A DNA stretch of 64,000 nucleotides from the NCBI GenBank assembly GCA_036567785.1, contig DATCTV010000028.1:116846-180845 (forward strand), given 5' to 3'. Below the pieces are notes generated by a model that was not told where the DNA came from, did not search any database, and worked only from the letters and a program-made list of their open reading frames with translations. The number at the start of each line of letters is the position of its first letter. The stretch's first letter is position 1. The position numbers and the translations under genes are program-made. Shown in pieces: positions 1-8,600 of this stretch. The DNA is from Desulfomonilia bacterium. GTDB taxonomy: Bacteria > Desulfobacterota > Desulfomonilia > UBA1062.

Positions 1-188
1 TTCTCAACTACTTCAAGCCTGATTTCATTCTTCGAGATGCCTGTAATTCTCGCCCTGAATCCATCCGTTCCCTGCCGGATAAGAATCTCGTCGCCCGGAC
101 GCTTTCTCAGAGGACCTGCAATATGCATTGCATCCTTGTCCGAAATCAGCGCTTCATCTCCTGAAATCCGGGCAAAGAATCTGGGCAT
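1..188 (-). CDS. rsmE: RsmE-type 16S rRNA m3U1498 methyltransferase, N-terminal part (runs off the left edge)
   Basis: Only the first 62 or so codons are inside the window. The translation begins MPRFFARISGDEALISDKDA and continues with HIAGPLRKRPGDEILI, the PUA-like N-terminal RNA-binding domain typical of RsmE (MxRFF..., a histidine before the L-R-K/PGD turn). The family methylates N3 of U1498 in 16S rRNA; its SAM-binding SPOUT domain would lie beyond the edge. The ATG at 188-186 lies 12 nt after the galT-like stop, with an AGGA element upstream, so this is probably the last visible gene of the GH57/galT operon. The assignment rests on this domain only. Confidence 0.75.
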   Translation of the reverse strand, partial: MPRFFARISGDEALISDKDAMHIAGPLRKRPGDEILIRQGTDGFRARITGISKNEIRLEVVE

Positions 189-200
189 TTCAGGAGATCC

Positions 201-1196
201 TCATATGGACATTTCCTTGAGGTAGGCTGCGGCCTTTTCAGGAGGGGTCGAGTTGATAAACAGGTCCGACCCCCACTCGAAACCGGTGAGCGGCATCAGC
301 CTGGGCAGTATTTCCATATGCCAGTGGTAATATGAGGCGCATTCCATTGAGAACGGTGACGTATGTATTCCATAGTTGTAAGGGGGCATGCCGAGCGCTC
401 TGTCTATTCTCTTCATGACATCTATGAATATCATGGACATTTCCTTTATCTCACCCGGCTCGACGTCTTCGAATCTGGATATATGCCTCTTGGGCAATAT
501 CCAGGTCTCGAACGGAACCCTGGGCGCGAACGGTTCAAATGCGATAAAATCCCTTGTCTCCGAAACGAGCCTTACACCCTGCTGCAGTTCCTGCCTGATG
601 ATATCGCAGAAGATGCATCGTTCCTTATATTCATAATGCTTTTCGGCGCCTTCAATTTCTTCAAGAACACCCCTGGGAATAATGGGAAGCCCCATAAGCA
701 GCGAATACTGATGTTCGAGCGTAGCCCCTGCATTGGAACCGGAATTTTTATAGATAAGCGCATATCTCAGACGGCGGTCCCGCTTTAAATCAACAAGCCT
801 GTCGCGGTATGCCCAGAAGAGATTTTCCATCTCAGGCTGCTCCATTTCCGACTGCCTTATTCCGTGCCTGGGGGTTTCTATTATGACCTCGTTAGCCCCT
901 ATCCCCGATATCTTGTCATAAAGTCCCTCACCCATTCGTTTCAGGTCTTCCTCTACGACAAGCACCGGACTTCTGTTGGGGACCACCCTTAGCCTCCAGT
1001 CCGGGCTGTTTGGTAATGATCCGAAAGGCCTGTTTGCAAGAATCTCAGGCGGGCACATATGTTCATTGCCGGGACAGAACGGACAGGAAAGACTGTCTTT
1101 GAGAGCCTGTTCAGGGATGATACCGGGCGTTCTCGTCGCCGAGTCGGTAATTATCACCCACCTGTCTATTATAGGATCTTTTCTCAATTCTGACAT
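201..1196 (-). CDS. galactose-1-phosphate uridylyltransferase-like (GalT/HIT superfamily) protein with altered active site
   Basis: 331 residues with full-length GalT architecture: N-terminal DRWVIIT, a zinc-type CPFCPGNE (C38, C41), a VVPNRSP segment, a second CIFC motif and the C-terminal YHWHMEILPR strand. GalT enzymes transfer UMP between UDP-glucose and galactose-1-phosphate (Leloir pathway) through a covalent uridylyl-histidine in an H-x-H-x-Q motif. Here the aligned segment reads GATLEHQYSLL: H162 is kept, but the nucleophile position is Y164 and the catalytic glutamine position is L166. The reading frame around it is intact. Its start overlaps the end of the upstream GH57 gene by 13 nt, so it belongs to an alpha-glucan operon. 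It may use another chemistry, bind sugar nucleotides without turnover, or be inactive. Family membership is sure; the activity is not. Confidence 0.8.
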   Translation of the reverse strand: MSELRKDPIIDRWVIITDSATRTPGIIPEQALKDSLSCPFCPGNEHMCPPEILANRPFGSLPNSPDWRLRVVPNRSPVLVVEEDLKRMGEGLYDKISGIGANEVIIETPRHGIRQSEMEQPEMENLFWAYRDRLVDLKRDRRLRYALIYKNSGSNAGATLEHQYSLLMGLPIIPRGVLEEIEGAEKHYEYKERCIFCDIIRQELQQGVRLVSETRDFIAFEPFAPRVPFETWILPKRHISRFEDVEPGEIKEMSMIFIDVMKRIDRALGMPPYNYGIHTSPFSMECASYYHWHMEILPRLMPLTGFEWGSDLFINSTPPEKAAAYLKEMSI

Positions 1197-3241
1197 ATTT
1201 CACCCATGTTAATTGCAAGCCAGGGAATGCCGCCCTTGATGCGTCTTATAAAATACATGCACCAGCCCTGAAAGGTCTTTTCAAAACCGGATTCGCTCTG
1301 AGATGCGCATTCTATGGGAAGCAGAACGATTTCCCACACGGAATCGGATTCAATGCATACCGAAAGATTTCTGCCCGCATCATTGAAAACCATCCTTCTC
1401 CCGGTGAAAATCCCCCTTTCGTCTATCTCTCCCACATCCTTTATGGCCGGTTTGTCCGGCATCATGATATTCATTTCGACCGCCAGGAACATATCATCGT
1501 CAATCTCCCCTGAAATGCTCTGTTCAAGCAGAATCGAACCTTCGGGGTCAAAGGTTATCGTTTTTGTTATATCCAGTCCTTCATCATTTGCCGAAAGCAT
1601 GACCTTGAGCACATCGCCTTCTCCGGACATGCCGTCAAGCCTGAAGGGCCTCAAGGTATCCGGGAAGCCTTCAGGCTTCAGGCCTTGCAGGAGGCTTTCC
1701 GTGTCCGGCCTGCCATTGATGACATGCGTTATGAAAGAGTTCCTCGAATAGCTGTCATAAACCAGGAGGCTTTTAAGCTCATCGGAAGAGACAAACGCAA
1801 TATCATGAATTGAAAGCGGCTTGTTTCCGCTGTCATGACTGCTCTGGGTCCCCGATGAGCTCAATATCTTGTTGTGGTAAATCTCTTCGTGTCTCATCAT
1901 TACATTTGTAATGCATCTTTCACCGGGCTTGTATTCCAATCCGAAGACAGAGCCGTTTTCATCGGGCGAGATGATGCAGTTGATGCGCCTGCCAGAAACA
2001 AGGATCTCATCATTTCCGTCAATGTCATAATCGTAATTTTCGACGATATAGGGTTTGTCTTTAAGCCTTTTTTCATCGACTATCTTCTCCGCCTTGAGAA
2101 GATTTTCATAAATGGCTTCTCTCAATATATCGAGATATACTCCGCCGAAAAGGCCATGCCAGTAGCCGCAGTTGCACTGCGCCATGAAAAGATGCCTCAG
2201 GGCCGTTTCATCGGAACCGTATTCCCTGACAAGCCTGCTGATCCTGAGCATCTTTTTGTGCATTCTGTTGCTTTCGGGATACTTTGCCAGAAAATTGTCC
2301 CAGGTGCCGCCTCTTAAAAAGCCCCTTTTCGCGTTCCAGTCCCAGGAGTTTTTCGCGTCCCTGACAAGGCTTCCGTAAAGCCTTCCCTGCTCCGGGAACA
2401 GGCTCCATTCCATCATCTCCTGGTAAGACGCAGTCGGGAGATAGATAAGTCCCTTGGGTTGGTGGTTTTCAAGTACGCTCTTCAGCGTTACAATCTCTAC
2501 GTCTTCACACCTGCTCATAGCCTCCATGAACCGTTCGAGCCACTTGTCCTCATATACCCACTTGAGCGTACCCGGCCACATCCCGAACTTCTCGCCGTCA
2601 TCCCCGTAAGTGACGACCTCGACCCCCCTGTCCCTTAGTTCCAGAAGGTAATCTATTATCACCCGGGGCTCCTTGAACGGGATCAGATACCTGAGGTTCA
2701 TGTCTATCGGAAACACCTTCAGCGATGCCCCTTCCCTTTCCGTGATATAATATCCGTGAACGTCATCGGGCCTGAGCCCTGCGGCAAGGAAGTGTGTATC
2801 ATCGAGTAGCGTATAGTCTATCCCCGAGCCTGATATCTTCAGGGGAAGAGACGGGTCCCACACCCTTTCCGTGCACCATATCCCGGATGGCTTCATACCG
2901 AATTTCTTAAGGAAAAACTCGCAGCACATCATGATCTGCCTTACTGCATCATCTGCCGGAATGGCCGGAAGTATGGGCTCATAGAATCCGCCACCCATCA
3001 GCTCCACCTGACCTGTTGAGATAAGAGCGCCCAGCAGATTGTAAAATTCAGGCCTTTTTTTCTCAAACCACTCAAGCAGCGGTCCCGTGAAATGAAGTGT
3101 GGCTCTGATGTCGGGATATTTCTTCAGATATTCAAGGAATGGCAGATAGCAGTCTCTTGCCCCCTGTTCGAACACTTTCGGATAATTGCCCACAGGTTGA
3201 TGAGAATGGATGCAAAAAGCCAGTTTTATCTTCTCAGACAT
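1184..3241 (-). CDS. GH57 4-alpha-glucanotransferase / alpha-amylase-like enzyme
   Basis: 685 residues from ATG 3241 (MSEKIKLAFC). An upstream in-frame start at 3313 would lie deep inside the preceding gene and is not preferred; the chosen start overlaps that gene's end by 8 nt. Conserved GH57 blocks appear in order: HSHQPVGN near residue 12, GGGFYEPIL near 83, GIWCTERVWDP with nucleophile E125, and TYGDDGEKFG with the acid at D214, then YLPTASYQEMMEWSL. The layout follows the Thermococcus-type GH57 4-alpha-glucanotransferases, including the beta-rich C-terminal domain. It would disproportionate or trim maltodextrins or glycogen. No signal peptide is seen, so it is probably cytoplasmic. Strict hydrolase versus transferase activity cannot be decided from sequence. 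Confidence 0.85.
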   Translation of the reverse strand: MSEKIKLAFCIHSHQPVGNYPKVFEQGARDCYLPFLEYLKKYPDIRATLHFTGPLLEWFEKKRPEFYNLLGALISTGQVELMGGGFYEPILPAIPADDAVRQIMMCCEFFLKKFGMKPSGIWCTERVWDPSLPLKISGSGIDYTLLDDTHFLAAGLRPDDVHGYYITEREGASLKVFPIDMNLRYLIPFKEPRVIIDYLLELRDRGVEVVTYGDDGEKFGMWPGTLKWVYEDKWLERFMEAMSRCEDVEIVTLKSVLENHQPKGLIYLPTASYQEMMEWSLFPEQGRLYGSLVRDAKNSWDWNAKRGFLRGGTWDNFLAKYPESNRMHKKMLRISRLVREYGSDETALRHLFMAQCNCGYWHGLFGGVYLDILREAIYENLLKAEKIVDEKRLKDKPYIVENYDYDIDGNDEILVSGRRINCIISPDENGSVFGLEYKPGERCITNVMMRHEEIYHNKILSSSGTQSSHDSGNKPLSIHDIAFVSSDELKSLLVYDSYSRNSFITHVINGRPDTESLLQGLKPEGFPDTLRPFRLDGMSGEGDVLKVMLSANDEGLDITKTITFDPEGSILLEQSISGEIDDDMFLAVEMNIMMPDKPAIKDVGEIDERGIFTGRRMVFNDAGRNLSVCIESDSVWEIVLLPIECASQSESGFEKTFQGWCMYFIRRIKGGIPWLAINMGEICQN

Positions 3242-5345
3242 ACCACATCTTCCTTTCGAAATCCTCTCCGGGAACTTCCAGGGCAAGAAGTCCGGATGAA
3301 GGATGTCTTTCAATCTCGATACCCGATTCCATAAGGATAAAATAAAACCTTATCTTATCATGGGGCTTAAGACCGAGCGCGCTGAAGCTTATTCCCAGTT
3401 CGATGCTGTCCCCCACCGCCATTTTGCCTGTTTCCCCCCCGGTGATTCCGGTGACGCCTTCAGTCTGAAGGGTCATCCTCCTTTCCGCCAGGTTCAGAAT
3501 TACATTTACCGGCTTATCGAGGACGAAGCATATCTTCACAAGCGCATTTATTGGCAGTGCCGCTGTTTCCAGTTTGAAATAGAGGTGCTGCTCGTCGAAT
3601 CCGTATAGGATCTTATGTATGTAACCGGAATGCCTGTACATGCTGGAAGACTCTGGCCTTGTCAGATAAACGCCCGCCTTGCGCCATTCATAGAAGTGTG
3701 TGACGAATCCGTCTATGACCGGCCTGACAAATCCGGACGGCTCTTTCTGAGGCGAGATGTCATAGGGCGTTATTATGCTCTTGAAAAGATATGAGGGCGG
3801 GACGTCGCCATGCAGTTCATAGCAGTTCCTGAGGTGAAGCCTGAAGAGCCTGTCGAAATCGCCCTTGTTGAGAATCGTGAATTCGTCGCCGAACCACCAG
3901 AACCAGTCGCTGCCTTCGGCTATATAAATCTCTTCCCATGAAAGCTTATGGGCGTCTTTACCCTTTGATTCGACATACTTCCTTGTCTTTGAAAGATATT
4001 CCCAGGCCTTGCGGTCTTCTTCATGCCCTATCCAGATGGAAAAGTTGTGGTTTATCCATGAGCCGGTGAACAGGTTTTCCAGAGTCTGCCTGTCAGGGTT
4101 TGCTGCAAGATAGGATGAAAACGTATCCGTTACGATATTCTGAGACCCGCTGAGCCCCTGATACAGTTCCCTCAGAAAGCCTTCACCCCCGTCCGGATAG
4201 TATTCCCACGGGTTTTCACCGTCCAGAATAACAGACACGAACGGATTGAACGGATAGGTCCTCGCACCCTTTCTTATGTCTTCAAGATGCGAAATAAAGT
4301 TGGCAGCCGCCGTGCTTGAAGCGTTTTTAGAATATACGAATCCTATCATGTCCGAAAGGTCCCTGTCCCTGAAGAACATATCTACCGATGATGAGCCTTG
4401 TACGACCTTGTAGGGCCTGAATAGCTTCACGCCTGTCCTTTGCTCCCTCAGGCTCAGGAAGAGGATGTCTTCGTCGGTTGCAGCCCATTTTATACCGTAG
4501 CGGGAGAGTATCTCCATCATTTCCGGGCACACGGAGCCTTCCGGCGGCCACAACCCGTCAGGGCTGTCGCCGAAAACCTTTTTATATAAATCAATCGATT
4601 TTTCTATCTGCGCATCGAGGTCTTCGGGGTGGGAGAACCCCTCTTCGGGAAGCCTCGTTTCCATGCACCTGTGCGCATATCCGACATTCATCAAGAGTGG
4701 GCTTATCGGGTGATAGAAAGGAGACGTCGTTATTTCAATCTGCCCCCTGTCTCTGGCGTCCCTGTAAAGCGGAATTATCTTTGCGAGCATCTTCATGTGG
4801 AAATCGAGTACGTATTTCTTGTCGTATTCCCCGAATTGCCTGCCCTTTTTGATGAGCTCGGCGATGCCCGGGTCCTTCCTTCCGGTGAATCCTATCCACG
4901 TAAGGTTGAACAGTACCTGCAGATCCATTATGTCCTGGTTGCTGAAATCTCTGGCAAATTCGTCAGTCTTTTTCCCGGCCTTTTTCCTAAGCAGTTCCTC
5001 ATACCTGCTGAAAGGGGTAATCATGGTTGCCTGATTGCAGGAGAAAAACCTTTGAAGTATCTGCTTCTTCTCATCCGGGGAAAGTTCGGCGGGCTTTCTT
5101 CCTGAAAGCACGAAGTCTATATCGGTCTGGTTGTTTTCAGTGTAGTCCAGAAGTTGTGATATCAGCGACGGTACCAGATTGAACGTGCATTTCACATCCG
5201 GGAAATCATCGAGCACGGAAATCATGTCGTAATATCCCCTGACGGCATGAAGCCTCACCCAGGGCATAAGGAAAGACCCGGTAAGCGGATCCCTGTAATA
5301 CGGCTGGTGCATGTGCCAAAGGAATCCGACAGTAATCTTGTTCAT
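3234..5345 (-). CDS. GH57 glycoside hydrolase (amylopullulanase/alpha-amylase-like)
   Basis: 703 residues starting MNKITVGFLW. GH57 motifs: HMHQPYYRDP near residue 11, GQIEITTSPFYHPI near 201, GLWPPEGSVCPE with the predicted nucleophile E269, and SVILDGENPWEYYPDGG with the predicted acid D375. Motifs III and IV resemble the amylopullulanase branch of GH57, while the C-terminal ~170 residues form a separate beta-rich region. It has no signal peptide. The ATG has a good Shine-Dalgarno (AGGAG, 6 nt before). It is the first protein gene of the operon and starts 55 nt downstream of tRNA-Met on the same strand, with no terminator visible between them. With the next gene it probably breaks down stored or imported alpha-1,4/1,6-glucan. 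Confidence 0.85.
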   Translation of the reverse strand: MNKITVGFLWHMHQPYYRDPLTGSFLMPWVRLHAVRGYYDMISVLDDFPDVKCTFNLVPSLISQLLDYTENNQTDIDFVLSGRKPAELSPDEKKQILQRFFSCNQATMITPFSRYEELLRKKAGKKTDEFARDFSNQDIMDLQVLFNLTWIGFTGRKDPGIAELIKKGRQFGEYDKKYVLDFHMKMLAKIIPLYRDARDRGQIEITTSPFYHPISPLLMNVGYAHRCMETRLPEEGFSHPEDLDAQIEKSIDLYKKVFGDSPDGLWPPEGSVCPEMMEILSRYGIKWAATDEDILFLSLREQRTGVKLFRPYKVVQGSSSVDMFFRDRDLSDMIGFVYSKNASSTAAANFISHLEDIRKGARTYPFNPFVSVILDGENPWEYYPDGGEGFLRELYQGLSGSQNIVTDTFSSYLAANPDRQTLENLFTGSWINHNFSIWIGHEEDRKAWEYLSKTRKYVESKGKDAHKLSWEEIYIAEGSDWFWWFGDEFTILNKGDFDRLFRLHLRNCYELHGDVPPSYLFKSIITPYDISPQKEPSGFVRPVIDGFVTHFYEWRKAGVYLTRPESSSMYRHSGYIHKILYGFDEQHLYFKLETAALPINALVKICFVLDKPVNVILNLAERRMTLQTEGVTGITGGETGKMAVGDSIELGISFSALGLKPHDKIRFYFILMESGIEIERHPSSGLLALEVPGEDFERKMWYV

Positions 5346-5400
5346 TACTTACTCCTGATAGCGAAAAATCAATCTTATGATAATCCCGAGGTCAATTGAG

Positions 5401-5476
5401 TGGTAGCGGCGAAGGGATTTGAACCCCTGACCCGGCGCGTATGAGACGCCTGCTCTACCAACTGAGCTACGCCGCC
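5401..5476 (-). tRNA. tRNA-Met (elongator, anticodon CAT)
   Basis: The minus strand folds as a complete 76-nt cloverleaf including encoded CCA. Acceptor GGCGGCG pairs with CGCCGCT (one G-U), the D-stem is GCTC/GAGC, the anticodon stem is GGCGT/GCGCC around loop CTCATAC (anticodon CAT), and the T-arm is AGGGG-TTCAAAT-CCCTT. The paired first base and usual D-stem distinguish it from the initiator tRNA found at 36499-36575. CAT could also mark the lysidine-modified Ile2 tRNA, but the acceptor and T-stem resemble elongator Met. Confidence 0.9.
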
Positions 5477-5486
5477 ACGAAGACCC

Positions 5487-5515
5487 CTTCTACTTAAGTC
5501 GTCTTTTTTTGTCAA
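5487..5515 (-). promoter_or_regulatory. sigma-70 type promoter of tRNA-Met
   Basis: On the minus strand TTGACA (5515-5510) is followed after exactly 17 nt by TAGAAG (5492-5487), 10 nt before the tRNA 5' end. The -35 box is perfect and the -10 box matches 4 of 6. The promoter may also feed the GH57 operon, because no terminator separates the tRNA from it. Confidence 0.6.
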
Positions 5516-5643
5516 CAACTTTAGCCTTGTTTTGAGATACTGGAAAGAAGGATGTAGAGCGCACTCAAAGCATATCTGAGAATATAAAAAACTTACCTTG
5601 GCAATCAATTTTAGGAACACAGGCCAGGCCAATCAGGTCAATC

Positions 5644-8600
5644 CGGTTCATCCCCGCGTGTGCGGGGAACATATCTTGACACCCTTGCCAATGATCGTTT
5701 TGTCCGGTTCATCCCCGCGTGTGCGGGGAACATTTGATTGGCAAGGTCATAACCCAGAAGCTCGTCGGTTCATCCCCGCGTGTGCGGGGAACATATCTGG
5801 ATCATCAATCCACTCATCAACAATTTCGGTTCATCCCCGCGTGTGCGGGGAACATATCACAGTAACGCCCGGAGGATCCAATGCACGCGGTTCATCCCCG
5901 CGTGTGCGGGGAACATTTACCCGCAAATTACAGAGCATTCCCGGCGAACGGTTCATCCCCGCGTGTGCGGGGAACATAAATTAACAATCCCGAAGAAGTT
6001 TTAGTTCAACGGTTCATCCCCGCGTGTGCGGGGAACATAATGCCCCTGAGAATTCATGTTTATCGTGGCACGGTTCATCCCCGCGTGTGCGGGGAACATT
6101 TTTAAAATCGGCGTCCGTGACATTGCGGAAACGGTTCATCCCCGCGTGTGCGGGGAACATATTTTTTCAAGGCATTATCGGTAGCGGGAACTCGGTTCAT
6201 CCCCGCGTGTGCGGGGAACATTAATGGTACCAGTATTTACGATTCAGGAAATACCGGTTCATCCCCGCGTGTGCGGGGAACATGATATACAGCATTGCCC
6301 TGAATTAGCGCCAGGCGGTTCATCCCCGCGTGTGCGGGGAACATGATTACAGGCTCACTTATGGCATCTTTAACAACGGTTCATCCCCGCGTGTGCGGGG
6401 AACATGCATTGAATGTAAACCATTCATGCGGCCTGGGCGGTTCATCCCCGCGTGTGCGGGGAACATTCCTGATCCGAATGCCCCCTGCGGAAACGGAGCG
6501 GTTCATCCCCGCGTGTGCGGGGAACATGCAGGCAACAAGCTCTTATAATTCTATGGCAACGGTTCATCCCCGCGTGTGCGGGGAACATCATTGCGAGCTG
6601 AATATATATCTCGTTCTTGTCGGTTCATCCCCGCGTGTGCGGGGAACATATCGGGATCGCCATTCTGGCCGAATTTCCAATCGGTTCATCCCCGCGTGTG
6701 CGGGGAACATATGTCACGGACGCCGATTTTAAAAAGAAATATCGGTTCATCCCCGCGTGTGCGGGGAACATTCCCAGGGTATCTTTAACATCCTCCATCC
6801 TGGCGGTTCATCCCCGCGTGTGCGGGGAACATGCCAGGGTCAATGTATTTAACCGCGGCAATTTCGGTTCATCCCCGCGTGTGCGGGGAACATTCAACAG
6901 GGACACCGGATGATGTGAACAACCGCGGTTCATCCCCGCGTGTGCGGGGAACATGTCACGATTAAAGGAATGATTATCAGGACAGCCGGTTCATCCCCGC
7001 GTGTGCGGGGAACATAAAGAAACGCTCACAATCAGGGTTACCTATGGCGGTTCATCCCCGCGTGTGCGGGGAACATGACGCCAAGGCCGTGCCGTTTCCG
7101 CTGTCTGTCGGTTCATCCCCGCGTGTGCGGGGAACATACAGATACCGGAATCAGTATTTATGATTCTGGCGGTTCATCCCCGCGTGTGCGGGGAACATCA
7201 ATTGAGCCAGATAGCTGCCGGGAGGAATATCGGTTCATCCCCGCGTGTGCGGGGAACATATAGAGAGCGACCTGTTTGCTGCGGCTGATGCCGGTTCATC
7301 CCCGCGTGTGCGGGGAACATATTGTGCAGGATTCTCATATCCGTTTTGATACCGGTTCATCCCCGCGTGTGCGGGGAACATGTCAATTCGGTATCCATAT
7401 CCGTACTATCAATCGGTTCATCCCCGCGTGTGCGGGGAACATCCAAGGAAGAATGTCTCGATCTGCCGGATAAACGGTTCATCCCCGCGTGTGCGGGGAA
7501 CATTGTCTGGCGATTAAGGCCCACTGTGACAGTGGCGGTTCATCCCCGCGTGTGCGGGGAACATTCATAGCCTATGGAAACAGATTCTATGCTGCCCGGT
7601 TCATCCCCGCGTGTGCGGGGAACATATGGCATATCCAGCAGCTCCGGCCAGGGCCACCGGTTCATCCCCGCGTGTGCGGGGAACATGGTGCTGTATCGTG
7701 ATGGGTTTGACTACAGGCTGGTTCATCCCCGCGTGTGCGGGGAACATAAAAGTCTGGATGAGCACGGAGCATTTGGTCTCGGTTCATCCCCGCGTGTGCG
7801 GGGAACATTCTATCCTGTAGGATTCAAAATCCGAGATGACCGGTTCATCCCCGCGTGTGCGGGGAACATTAGGAGCTGTCGCTTTCGAGTACGAGAGGGG
7901 TCGGTTCATCCCCGCGTGTGCGGGGAACATGCTGATCTGGACTGGATATTACAGCCTAACAACGGTTCATCCCCGCGTGTGCGGGGAACATCCGGGGCCG
8001 ATGCGCCTATACTGGCGGCCGGCCGGTTCATCCCCGCGTGTGCGGGGAACATTTGATTGGTTGGCAGTTAATTTCCGTTTATCTCGGTTCATCCCCGCGT
8101 GTGCGGGGAACATAAAACCATATAACATTACTGATTTTTCCCTGCCGGTTCATCCCCGCGTGTGCGGGGAACATTTCCCAGCGCGCATATTCGTTGCCAT
8201 CAATTTCGGTTCATCCCCGCGTGTGCGGGGAACATTGCTTTACTATCAAGGAAAATGCCGCCTGGGCCGGTTCATCCCCGCGTGTGCGGGGAACATGGAC
8301 ATATTCGGTCGTGTAGGTATCAATGCCGCGGTTCATCCCCGCGTGTGCGGGGAACATGAGGTCGGCGATATGATACATTCCATCCTTAGCGGTTCATCCC
8401 CGCGTGTGCGGGGAACATGAATACTGTGAACGTCAAAGGCGAGGTGTTCTGGGTTCATCCCCGCGTGTGCGGGGAACATGTCTGCATTTGCTGCAGCAGC
8501 CTTAGCGTTTTCGGTTCATCCCCGCGTGTGCGGGGAACATGTATGTGACTGGCTCGCCAGCCAGTTCCTTTACGGTTCATCCCCGCGTGTGCGGGGAACA

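Noticed and set aside
363..788. Plus-strand open frame of 141 codons over the galT-like gene
   Set aside because: Antisense shadow of a well-supported protein family; no ribosome site or domain.
3241..3313. Upstream start adding 24 residues to the second GH57 protein
   Set aside because: The extra residues lie inside the coding region of the preceding GH57 gene and lack family similarity; MSEKIKLAFCIHSHQP is the natural GH57 start.
5401..5476. tRNA-Met as the attachment site of an integrated element carrying the CRISPR locus
   Set aside because: No second copy of the tRNA 3' end was noticed near 23250 or elsewhere, and no phage or plasmid genes accompany the locus except the operon-embedded Bro-N gene.
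5673..5765. First two spacers sharing the 10-base ATTGGCAAGG on opposite strands
   Set aside because: Matches of 10-11 nt are expected by chance among 115 spacers; the same applies to the CCCTGAGAATT shared by two other spacers.
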